In this document: positions 1 to 6,131 of the stretch, piece after piece
Numbering within the stretch: position 1 is the first letter of the stretch
Layout: each line of letters begins with the position of its first letter
NCBI GenBank assembly: GCA_964412845.1
Contig: CAYPQM010000229.1
Span: 1-7,957, forward strand
Source of the DNA: JAWWPY01 sp964412845
GTDB taxonomy: Bacteria; Actinomycetota; Actinomycetes; Streptosporangiales; Streptosporangiaceae
DNA length: 7,957 nt
Reading direction: 5' to 3'
Notes under the pieces: model-generated
Told to the model about the DNA's origin: nothing
The model's input: the letters and a program-made list of their open reading frames with translations, nothing else
The model's database searches: none
Position numbers and translations under genes: made by a program

Positions 1-69
1 GGCTGGCCCGAGTTCCCAGCCGGGCCCGAGTTCCCAGGCTCGCCCGAGTTCCCAGCCGGGCCCGACTGG
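1..69. repeat. 18-bp tandem repeat encoding a Gly-X-Y (collagen-like) tail
   Basis: Units at 7-24, 25-42 and 43-60 share CCCGAGTTCCCAG and differ only in the last bases; partial units flank them on both sides. The period of 18 keeps the fadE34 frame. Read on the minus strand it gives GPAGNSGEPGNSGPAGNSGQ, with Gly at every third position. The array touches the window edge, so its full length and the stop codon are unknown. Confidence 0.85.
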
Positions 70-2372
70 CGGGCGGCTCCTGACTCGCCGCCGAGACCTG
101 GTTCCCGGGGCAGGCCAAGCACGTGTTCGGCTACGACGGACAGCAGGATCTGGGTCGTGCCGCCGGCGATGCTCAGGCACCTGGTGAGCAGGAACTCCTG
201 GGCCACGTCCGCGGCCGGGCCATCCCCGGCCGCGCCGTCAGGACCGCACAGGGTCAGCGCGGTCTCCGCCACCGACTGCCGGTGTGCGACGCCCACCAGC
301 TTGCGCACCGCCGAGTCGCGGGCCGCCTCGCCGCCCCGCAGCTGCGCCAGCGTGGAACGCAGGTCCATCAGTGACCCGGCCAGGCCATCGGCGACGAGCG
401 CCCCGACCTGTTCCAGCGCACCAGGATCGCCGGCCAGCCCACCCGACCGGACCGCCTCGATCATTCCCTCCACGGCATCACCGAACGCGGACCCGCGCCC
501 CATGGCCACCCGTTCGGTGGCCAGCGTGCTCCGGGCGATCCGCCAGCCGTCCCCGCATTTCCCGACCACGCAATCGTCGGGCACGAAGACCTCGTCCAGG
601 AAGACCTCGTTGAATACCGCGCGGCCGGTGATCTCGCGCAGCGGACGGATCTCGATCCCGGCGCTGTCCATGTTGACCAGGAAGAACGTCAGCCCGCGGT
701 GCTTGGGCGCGGCCGCGTCGCTGCGCGCCAGGCAGATCCCCCAGTCCGCCTCCCGGGCGAGGGAGGTCCACACCTTCTGCCCGGTCAGCCGCCACCCCCC
801 ACCCCCGTCACTATCCCTCTCCACCCGCTCCGCCCTGGTCCGCAGCGAGGCCAGATCTGATCCTGCCTCGGGCTCGCTGAAGAGCTGGCACCAGGTGATC
901 TCGCCACGCAGTGTCGGGCCCGCGAACCGGTCACGCTGAGCCGCAGTGCCGTGGCTGACGATGGCCAGCCCGGCCCAGCCTCCGATCACCAGGTCCGGCC
1001 GGGACAAGCCGGCTCGGCTCAGCTCCTCGTCGATGACGAACTGCGCCGCAGGTGAGGCCGACAGGCCATAGGGCGCAGGCCATTGCGGAGCGGCGTAGCC
1101 GGCGTCGGCGAGCTCGGCGCGCTGGCGCTGCGGCGGCAGTGCCGCGATCGAAACGGCTACGGACCGGGCTGCCTGGGCGACCGATTCGCCTGTCCCCGGC
1201 CGGCACTCCGCATCGGTCATGGTCACCGCTAGCCGCCGGCGGGCGCCGGCCAAGGCCAGCTCGGCGGCCCGCGTGCGCCAGATGGCGCTCCCGCCGAGCA
1301 ACTGGCGCAAGGCCAGCGCACGGCGCAGGTAGAGATGGGCATCATGCTCCCAGGTGAAGCCGATCCCGCCGAGCACCTGGATACAGTCTTTGGCGTTGTC
1401 CACCGCAGCGTCCAGCGCCACGGCTGCCGCGGCCGCCGCGGCCAGCGGATGCTCGTCCGGCGCCTCGTCAACGGCGCGGGCTGCGTCCCAGGCCAGCGCG
1501 GTGGCGCGCTCGCCGCGGCAGAGCATCCCGGCGCACAGATGCTTGACCGCCTGGAACGAGCCGATCGGCCGGCCGAACTGCTGGCGCGTGCGGGCGTACT
1601 CGGCAGCGGTGCGGCAGCACCAGGCCGCCACGGCGACGGCTTCGACCGCGAACAACGTCGCCGCCAGGTCACGCAGCCGCTCGGTCTGCAGCCCGCCGAT
1701 AATCTGGTCGGCGGCAATGACCGCATCGGCTAGCCGGATGTCGGCCAGGGAGCGGGAGAAGTCGACGGGTTTGCGACCCAGTGCCGTGACCGCAGGATGG
1801 TCGGCCGCGAGCAGGAACCATGCCGCACCCTCGTCGGTGGTGGCGCCGAGCAGCAGATGCGAAGCAGTACCACCGCCCAGGATCGGGCCGACATCGCCGC
1901 TGACCCGCAGCGTCCCATCAGCGAGCCACGTTCCGGTCACCGTGCCTGTCGTCAGGCCGACGGCCACCGATTCCCGGCCCGCCGCCAGCTCAGGCAGCAG
2001 TGCCTTGGCGGCCGGCCCGTCACCAAGGCTCGCGAGCGCCAGGCAGGCCAGCAGGGTGGGCATGACCGGCCCGGGGACCAGGGCATCCGTGACCTGCTCC
2101 AGGGCGGCGGCCAAGTCGGCCACGGTGCCGCCGTCACCGCCCGCCGCGGCCGGCAGAGCGACCGAGAAGATACCGAGATCGGCCAGCTCATTCCAGCATC
2201 GCCGACCCGCCGCTAGGCCGCCAGGCTCGCTACCCGGCGCCCCCGTGGACGCCCCGGCGGACGACGCATCAGGTTCGAGGTCACGCACCAGCGCGAGCGG
2301 GCCAGCTTGCTTCGCCCACTCACGGATCGACGCCTGCAAGGCCAACTGCTCCTCGGTGATGGCGATCGGCAC
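1..2372 (-). CDS. fadE34: FadE34-type fused acyl-CoA dehydrogenase (3' end runs off the window)
   Basis: One uninterrupted minus-strand frame runs from a GTG at 2372-2370 to the left edge without a stop, giving at least 790 codons. AGGAGG at 2382-2377 lies 4 nt before the GTG and supports this start. The protein holds two acyl-CoA dehydrogenase halves. The first has QQFGRPIGSFQAVK near residue 265 and GGIGFTWEHDAHLYLRRA near 335-350. The second starts around 385 and has LFSEPEAGSDL near 495, GQKVWTS near 530, ATERVAMGRGS near 620 and AGGTTQI...AEHVLGLPRE near 738-755. In M. tuberculosis FadE34 (ChsE3, about 711 aa) is such an internally fused FAD enzyme that dehydrogenates a cholesterol side-chain acyl-CoA, and it lies divergent from kstR, as here. 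The catalytic domain ends near residue 755; at least 35 further residues form a low-complexity Gly-X-Y tail not expected in this family. Regulation by KstR is inferred from the operator 46 bp upstream. Confidence 0.93.
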   Translation of the reverse strand, partial: MPIAITEEQLALQASIREWAKQAGPLALVRDLEPDASSAGASTGAPGSEPGGLAAGRRCWNELADLGIFSVALPAAAGGDGGTVADLAAALEQVTDALVPGPVMPTLLACLALASLGDGPAAKALLPELAAGRESVAVGLTTGTVTGTWLADGTLRVSGDVGPILGGGTASHLLLGATTDEGAAWFLLAADHPAVTALGRKPVDFSRSLADIRLADAVIAADQIIGGLQTERLRDLAATLFAVEAVAVAAWCCRTAAEYARTRQQFGRPIGSFQAVKHLCAGMLCRGERATALAWDAARAVDEAPDEHPLAAAAAAAVALDAAVDNAKDCIQVLGGIGFTWEHDAHLYLRRALALRQLLGGSAIWRTRAAELALAGARRRLAVTMTDAECRPGTGESVAQAARSVAVSIAALPPQRQRAELADAGYAAPQWPAPYGLSASPAAQFVIDEELSRAGLSRPDLVIGGWAGLAIVSHGTAAQRDRFAGPTLRGEITWCQLFSEPEAGSDLASLRTRAERVERDSDGGGGWRLTGQKVWTSLAREADWGICLARSDAAAPKHRGLTFFLVNMDSAGIEIRPLREITGRAVFNEVFLDEVFVPDDCVVGKCGDGWRIARSTLATERVAMGRGSAFGDAVEGMIEAVRSGGLAGDPGALEQVGALVADGLAGSLMDLRSTLAQLRGGEAARDSAVRKLVGVAHRQSVAETALTLCGPDGAAGDGPAADVAQEFLLTRCLSIAGGTTQILLSVVAEHVLGLPREPGLGGESGAARQSGPAGNSGEPGNSGPAGNSGQ

Positions 2373-2417
2373 CGGCCCTCCTCATGGCGGCGGTGGGCAG
2401 AAGGCGGTATTCAGAAT

Positions 2418-2431
2418 TAGAACACGTTATA
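2418..2431. promoter_or_regulatory. KstR-type operator in the fadE34/kstR divergent region
   Basis: TAGAACACGTTATA fits the KstR consensus T-nn-AAC-nn-GTT-nn-A. It sits 46 bp upstream of the fadE34 start and 155 bp upstream of the kstR start. It overlaps a minus-strand -10-like TCTAAT (2421-2416), which would place a fadE34 transcription start near 2409, so repressor binding would occlude that promoter. No convincing -35 box is visible. KstR autoregulation together with control of the divergent gene is known in mycobacteria. Confidence 0.87.
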
Positions 2432-2518
2432 CCTATGCCCGGCCACCGCGCGGGGCACGGTGCACGGCATGGCGCCGTTGGTAGGCTGGTTGTCAGGACG
2501 GATCGTTGCATCAACCTG

Positions 2519-2539
2519 GGTCGGCGTGAACCGCCGACC
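2519..2539 (+). other. Perfect 8-bp hairpin in the kstR leader
   Basis: GGTCGGCG (2519-2526), loop TGAAC, then CGCCGACC (2532-2539). It lies between the KstR operator and the kstR start, 47 bp before the ATG. No T-run follows, so a simple intrinsic terminator is unlikely. It could be a leader RNA hairpin or a DNA palindrome bound by another regulator; the function is unknown. Confidence 0.5.
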
Positions 2540-2586
2540 GCAGATGACGGAATGGTCCGTGTTTGCCGATACGACGAGGGGCCCCG

Positions 2587-3204
2587 ATGGCAGCGCCGAG
2601 AACACGTACCACCGCCGCGGCAGGTGCGCCCGCCGACGCCGAACTCGGCTCGGCTGCCCAGCGCGACCGCCGCAAGCGGATCCTGGACGCCACGCTGGCG
2701 CTGGCGTCCAAGGGCGGCTACGAGGCCGTGCAGATGCGGACCGTCGCCGAACAGGCCAACGTGGCACTCGGGACGCTGTACCGGTACTTCCCATCCAAGA
2801 TTCACCTGCTCGTATCCGGGCTGGCCCGGGAGTTCGAACGGACCCAGCAGAAGCTCGACCGCACGCCGATCCCCGGCGAGACGCAATATGACCGGATGCT
2901 GTACGTGCTGGGCCGGACCACCCGGGCCATGCAGCGCGAGCCGATGCTCACCGAGGCGATGACGCGGGCGTTCATGTTCGCGGATCCGAGCGCGGCCGCC
3001 GAGGTCAACGCCGTCGCGCGGCTGATGGAGCGGATGCTCACCAAGGCCATGCACGACGGCGAGCCGTCCGGTGATGACGTGGCGATCGCCCGGGTGATCG
3101 GCGATGTCTGGCTGTCGAACCTGGTCGCCTGGGTGACCCGGCGCGCGTCGGCCAACGACGTCAGCAATCACCTCGAACTCGCCGCCCGCCTGCTGCTGCG
3201 CTGA
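2587..3204 (+). CDS. kstR: KstR, TetR-family repressor of cholesterol catabolism
   Basis: This 205-residue protein has a TetR N-terminal DNA-binding domain. The signature ELGSAAQRDRRKRILDAT begins at residue 19 and the helix-turn-helix TVAEQANVALGTLYRYFPSK spans about 52-71. The C-terminal ligand and dimer domain contains LTEAMTRAFMFAD and VIGDVWLSNLVAWVTRRAS, which match mycobacterial KstR (Rv3574, about 199 aa) closely throughout. In M. tuberculosis KstR represses the cholesterol catabolism regulon and is released by steroid-CoA intermediates such as 3-oxo-cholest-4-en-26-oyl-CoA. The ATG at 2587 was chosen because GAGGGG (2576-2581) lies 5 nt upstream; a TTG at 2563 in the same frame has no such site. 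The gene is divergent from fadE34 and convergent with the cholesterol oxidase, its 3' end 16 bp from that gene's stop. Confidence 0.95.
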   Translation: MAAPRTRTTAAAGAPADAELGSAAQRDRRKRILDATLALASKGGYEAVQMRTVAEQANVALGTLYRYFPSKIHLLVSGLAREFERTQQKLDRTPIPGETQYDRMLYVLGRTTRAMQREPMLTEAMTRAFMFADPSAAAEVNAVARLMERMLTKAMHDGEPSGDDVAIARVIGDVWLSNLVAWVTRRASANDVSNHLELAARLLLR

Positions 3205-3220
3205 CCGCAGCCAACCAGGA

Positions 3221-4975
3221 TCAGCCAAACAGGGTGTCCAGGAACGGGTTGCTGAACACCGAGTTCGGGTCGTAGGACTTCAGGATCGACACCGCCGTGC
3301 TCCAGCCGTCGCCGCTCGCCTGGCCCGCGCTGACGGCGGCCGGGATCGTGCTGCCCAGGGTGCTGGCATTGGTCCAGGGGGCGGTTGACGTGCACGCCCA
3401 TGCCTTGGACCACTCGGGCCGGACGGTGGCGTAGCTGCCGGTGTAGTGGCTCCAGATCCACGACTCCATGTCCGCGTAGAACTGGGAGAAGCCCGGCGTC
3501 ACCGGCAGCGTGCCCATGTCCAGCCAGACCGCGACATCCCAGCTGGGGTGGTCAGGCCGAGGCCGGACCGAGGACAGGATCGGCGACTGCGCGCCGGTCA
3601 CCAGGGCGTCGGCCGGCTTGTCGAGCCCGGTGACCCGGATCTCGATCGGCCCGTTCATCGGGTACTGGCCCAGCCCCTGGTAGTACGAGAGCCGGCTGGT
3701 GTACTGGGCGTAGAAGTCACTGACCACCCGCTGGATGTTGGCTCGCGAGGTGATGATCGCGAACCCCGCTTCCACGATCCGGATGGTGGTGGGCTTGACG
3801 TAGAGCAGGACGTTCTGCGACTGGCCCCAGATATCCCAGGTGCCCGTGAAGATCAGGCCGGTCTCGGCCAGCGAGAGCGCGATTCCCTCAAAGGCGGGGG
3901 TTCCTGCGGTGTCCCCGGTCGCCACCTGGCCGAAGAACGTGTTCTCCGCAGTGGTCACGCTGTTCGTGAACGAGTAGTTGTACGGGCTGCTGACCGATAT
4001 GGACGCCAGGGGCTTGCTGGGCGCGAGCGACCAGACCTTCAGCCAGGGATTGCCGGTGAATGGGAACCAGATGGCCTCGATCCGCCCGGCACCGTCCACA
4101 TAGCTTGCGAAGGAACTGGAGCCGGCCGTCGCTGGCGGGGCGAACAGGGTGGCGGCCGGGACGTCGAACCAGCTCTGGCAGCGCAGCGTCTGATTCTTCG
4201 CGATCTGAACTGTGACCTGGGTGACGAAGGCGCGGCCGAGGTGGACGAGGAAGGCGCGGATGTCGGGATCCGAGCGCTGGAACGTCTTCAGCACATACTG
4301 GCCCTGCGAGGAATTCCAGACCACGGCGGTGAGCGACAGGATCAGGTTGGACAGCGAGCCGTAGCTCTGCCCGGACAGGGGGGTCTCACCGGTGCCCGGG
4401 ATCGCGCTGCCATGCGCGTTGATCGTCAGCGCGCCGCCGAGCGTGATGTCACCGGGCGCCGGGATGGCACAGAGGCCGTAGCCCGCGGCAGCCAGGGCGG
4501 TGGTCAGACTGTCCATGGTCACCCCGGCCTGCGCGGTGACCGTGGCCGGTGATCCGGCGGCGATGGACACCGACGTGAGGTGCTGGGTGGTGTCCAGCAG
4601 CACGTACCCGGCACCGGTGCTGCCCGCGGGCAGCAGGATGGGCGACCAGTTGTGGCTCATGCCCTTGGCGCGCAGCCGGTATCCGTTGGCGTGCGCCCAG
4701 TTGGCGAGCGTGACCACGTCGCTGGGAGAGGCGGGGGCGCAGGTCCAGACGTTGTCGATCGCGATCGCGCCCGACCAGTTCTGGTAAGCCTGCTGGTAGA
4801 TCGAGACCGACGAGGGGAAGTTGGGTGGCGCCGCGATAGTGGCCTGGGCACTCGCCGGGGTGGCCCGGAAGACCGGGGTCCAGGCCAGCGCGCCGGCCGC
4901 GGCCGTGCCGGCCAGGAAAGCGCGCCGCGAAGGCTTGTCGCCACGGGCTGGATCGTGATCTTGGCGAGGCTGCAT
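3221..4975 (-). CDS. Tat-exported cholesterol oxidase, type II (covalent-FAD, VAO fold)
   Basis: This 584-residue protein is expected to oxidise the 3-beta-hydroxyl of cholesterol and isomerise the product to cholest-4-en-3-one, reducing oxygen to peroxide. A twin-arginine signal is visible: SRRAFLAG at residues 16-23, a hydrophobic Ala/Gly stretch, and a cleavage candidate ASAQA near 41-45. An FAD-binding domain of the vanillyl-alcohol-oxidase type follows (NVWTCAPASPSDVVTLANWA near 75-94). KGMSHNW at 104-110 gives His108 as the candidate covalent FAD attachment site. The rest resembles the cholesterol oxidase substrate-binding domain. From memory of the Brevibacterium sterolicum enzyme, EIR at 445-447 and Lys524 are candidates for its Glu475/Arg477 and Lys554. 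The ATG at 4975 has GAGGAG (4986-4981) 5 nt upstream. The neighbouring kstR and fadE34 support a role in sterol use. Related VAO-type sterol or sugar oxidases are possible but fit less well. Confidence 0.9.
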   Translation of the reverse strand: MQPRQDHDPARGDKPSRRAFLAGTAAAGALAWTPVFRATPASAQATIAAPPNFPSSVSIYQQAYQNWSGAIAIDNVWTCAPASPSDVVTLANWAHANGYRLRAKGMSHNWSPILLPAGSTGAGYVLLDTTQHLTSVSIAAGSPATVTAQAGVTMDSLTTALAAAGYGLCAIPAPGDITLGGALTINAHGSAIPGTGETPLSGQSYGSLSNLILSLTAVVWNSSQGQYVLKTFQRSDPDIRAFLVHLGRAFVTQVTVQIAKNQTLRCQSWFDVPAATLFAPPATAGSSSFASYVDGAGRIEAIWFPFTGNPWLKVWSLAPSKPLASISVSSPYNYSFTNSVTTAENTFFGQVATGDTAGTPAFEGIALSLAETGLIFTGTWDIWGQSQNVLLYVKPTTIRIVEAGFAIITSRANIQRVVSDFYAQYTSRLSYYQGLGQYPMNGPIEIRVTGLDKPADALVTGAQSPILSSVRPRPDHPSWDVAVWLDMGTLPVTPGFSQFYADMESWIWSHYTGSYATVRPEWSKAWACTSTAPWTNASTLGSTIPAAVSAGQASGDGWSTAVSILKSYDPNSVFSNPFLDTLFG

Positions 4976-5000
4976 CGACTCTCCTCGATACCGGGATCAG

Positions 5001-5028
5001 ACCCCTGGGGCATCCGTGATGCCGGGGT
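5001..5028 (-). other. Leader hairpin of the cholesterol oxidase mRNA
   Basis: ACCCC and GGCATC (left arm, separated by TGG) pair with GATGCC and GGGGT (right arm) around a CGT loop: an 11-bp stem with a 3-nt bulge. It lies between the predicted transcription start near 5071 and the ribosome binding site at 4986-4981, so it would be in the 5' untranslated leader. No function can be assigned. Confidence 0.4.
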
Positions 5029-5036
5029 CACCGTCT

Positions 5037-5063
5037 ACCAAACCAAGCATGCGCTTGTTTGGT
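5037..5063. promoter_or_regulatory. Inverted repeat, likely operator of a second (non-KstR) regulator
   Basis: ACCAAACCAAGC, spacer ATGC, then GCTTGTTTGGT form an imperfect palindrome with one indel. It lies just downstream of the predicted minus-strand -10 box (5083-5078), a place where a bound repressor would block cholesterol oxidase transcription. The symmetry and size resemble TetR-family operators. It does not match the KstR pattern, nor the KstR2 pattern AnCAAGnnCTTGnT, because the half-site spacing differs. Confidence 0.55.
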
Positions 5064-5077
5064 TTGATCTCAATCTG

Positions 5078-5105
5078 AAGATAGACATCTGGAGGAAGAT
5101 GTCAA
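5078..5105 (-). promoter_or_regulatory. Sigma-70-like promoter for the cholesterol oxidase gene
   Basis: On the minus strand TTGACA (5105-5100) is a perfect -35 consensus, followed after 16 bp by TATCTT (5083-5078, four of six matches). Transcription would begin near 5071, giving a leader of about 95 nt. The KstR-type operator at 5126-5139 lies 20 bp upstream of this -35 box. Confidence 0.6.
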
Positions 5106-5125
5106 TGGCTGGGCGGGCACTTTTC

Positions 5126-5139
5126 TGTAACGCGTTCTA
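5126..5139. promoter_or_regulatory. KstR-type operator between cholesterol oxidase and methyltransferase genes
   Basis: TGTAACGCGTTCTA matches T-nn-AAC-nn-GTT-nn-A at every fixed position. It lies in the 276-bp divergent region, 150 bp upstream of the cholesterol oxidase start and 112 bp upstream of the preferred methyltransferase start. It could control either gene or both. It differs from the operator at 7208-7221 only in the two spacer bases (GC against AG). Confidence 0.8.
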
Positions 5140-5142
5140 GAT

Positions 5143-5197
5143 CGTGTCTCGTGGATCTTGGCCCGACGCGCGGCAGGACGAAGATCTGCGAGACACG
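5143..5197 (+). repeat. 17-bp-stem inverted repeat upstream of the methyltransferase
   Basis: Positions 5143-5159 (CGTGTCTCGTGGATCTT) pair with 5181-5197 (AAGATCTGCGAGACACG). There are 15 Watson-Crick pairs and, in RNA, two G-U wobbles, around a 21-nt loop. No T-run follows. A CTAG lies on either side (5137-5140 and 5211-5214). The element may be a structured leader RNA if a transcript starts at the KstR-type operator, or a small palindromic mobile remnant. Confidence 0.75.
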
Positions 5198-5214
5198 GCC
5201 GGGACATGGCCTAG

Positions 5215-5243
5215 TTGCGGTTCGGCGAGAAGCCTGTTAAAAG
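5215..5243 (+). promoter_or_regulatory. Possible extended -10 promoter giving a leaderless methyltransferase mRNA
   Basis: TTGCGG (5215-5220), a 17-bp spacer, then TAAAAG (5238-5243) preceded by an extended -10 TG at 5235-5236. Transcription would start about 5250-5252, at or next to the GTG at 5252. This fits the absence of a ribosome binding site there. The -10 box matches only four of six consensus positions. Confidence 0.35.
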
Positions 5244-5251
5244 ACATCCTC

Positions 5252-5992
5252 GTGAGTGATTGCGCCGGATTCCGGGCCGACCTGCCCCGGTCAGTCCGCC
5301 TGCTCCGGGCGTTCCGCAGGGAGCAGGCCACTCCCGCGGTGTACTACACCCATCTGGCCCAGGACACGGTCCGCCAGATCGGCCAGTACGCGGACCTCCG
5401 CGGCAGCGTCGTGCTGGACGTTGGCGGGGGGCCCGGGTTCTTCGTCCGCGAGCTGCGCCGCGCGGGGGCGCGGGCATTCTGCGTCGACACCGACAGCGGG
5501 GAACTGGCCGCCCAGGGCAGCCCGGAGAGCGGCAGCGCGGTGGGAAGCGCCCTGCGCCTGCCGCTGGCATCCGGAGCGGTGGATGTGTGCTTCTCATCGA
5601 ATGTGCTGGAGCACGTCGGAGACTGGCGCGCGATGATGGCCGAGATGGTCCGGGTGACCAGGCCGGGCGGCATTGTCTTCGTCGCGTTCACCAACTGGCT
5701 GTCGCCCTGGGGCGGGCATGAGACCTCACCGTGGCACTATCTCGGCGGGGAATGGGCGGCGGGCCGCTACCAGCGCAGGCATGGCAGGCCGCCGAAGAAC
5801 CGCTACGGCCACAGCCTGCATCCGGTATCGGTGGCGGCGGCACTGGCCTGGGCGAGATCGGCGGATGGCGCGGTCCTGGCCGACGCGGTACCCCGGTACC
5901 TGCCGGGCTGGACCCGGCCACTGCTGCGGGTACCCGTAGCCCGGGAGTTTCTTACCTGGAACCTCCTACTGGTCCTGCGGCGCGTGCCCTAG
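5252..5992 (+). CDS. Class I SAM-dependent methyltransferase (Rv0224c-like)
   Basis: This 246-residue protein has the Rossmann methyltransferase motifs in order. Motif I, LDVGGGPGFF at about 55-64, binds S-adenosylmethionine; CVDTD follows with the acidic residue near 79; SSNVLEHV lies at 115-122; and VRVTRPGGIVFV is the post-motif strand. Downstream, GGHETSPWHYLGGEWAAGRY and HGRPPKNRYG resemble M. tuberculosis Rv0224c, and the length agrees (about 254 aa there). The substrate is unknown. The GTG at 5252 was chosen because it gives the family's usual N-terminus. An in-frame GTG at 5144 would add 36 low-similarity residues and lies inside a strong inverted repeat. Neither has a clear ribosome binding site. 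In M. tuberculosis, Rv0224c lies close to Rv0227c, the family found next door here, so a cell-envelope role is inferred. Confidence 0.88.
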   Translation: MSDCAGFRADLPRSVRLLRAFRREQATPAVYYTHLAQDTVRQIGQYADLRGSVVLDVGGGPGFFVRELRRAGARAFCVDTDSGELAAQGSPESGSAVGSALRLPLASGAVDVCFSSNVLEHVGDWRAMMAEMVRVTRPGGIVFVAFTNWLSPWGGHETSPWHYLGGEWAAGRYQRRHGRPPKNRYGHSLHPVSVAAALAWARSADGAVLADAVPRYLPGWTRPLLRVPVAREFLTWNLLLVLRRVP

Positions 5993-6131
5993 CGGACCAC
6001 ACGTTCCCACGACGCCCGGTCAAGCCGGTCCTGCGGCGCGCGCAGCAGCGGGCGGCACGTTCGCACGACGCGGGTCTATCTGGTCGTCCGCGCGTGCCCC
6101 AGGGCGGCCCGTCCTACGACGCGGGGTCAAG
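5971..6131. repeat. Three degenerate tandem copies of a ~50-56 bp unit across convergent gene ends
   Basis: Copies start at 5971, 6027 and about 6083. The first two both begin GGTCCTGCGGCGCG and share CACGTTC and CACGACGC at the same offset, with a period of 56. The third is a few bases shorter but keeps CGCGTGCCC and ACGACGC..GGTCAAG of the first. The array covers the last codons of the methyltransferase, the 121-bp gap, and the last codons of the DUF3068 gene. No T-tailed terminator is visible in the gap. Confidence 0.6.

Noticed and set aside
1354..2484. Long plus-strand open frame (376 codons)
   Set aside because: It lies antisense to the fadE34 coding frame, reads as Ser/Ala/Arg-rich sequence without recognisable domains, and has no ribosome binding site. 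It is a by-product of high GC.
2320..3228. Minus-strand open frame opposite kstR (302 codons)
   Set aside because: Covers kstR, the operator and the fadE34 start; composition is typical of a shadow frame.
3241..3254. AACGGGTT as a KstR site
   Set aside because: Has the AAC-nn-GTT core but lacks the outer T and A, and lies within the 3' coding end of cholesterol oxidase.
3446..4552. Long plus-strand open frame (368 codons)
   Set aside because: Antisense to the well-supported cholesterol oxidase; Arg/Gly/Asp-rich with no motif.
5143..5197. Intrinsic terminator reading of the long inverted repeat
   Set aside because: No T-run on either strand after the stem and the loop is 21 nt, both atypical of terminators.
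5144..5251. Upstream GTG start adding 36 residues to the methyltransferase
   Set aside because: No ribosome binding site, the added segment does not resemble family N-termini, and it lies within the 17-bp inverted repeat. It remains possible if transcription starts at the KstR-type operator.
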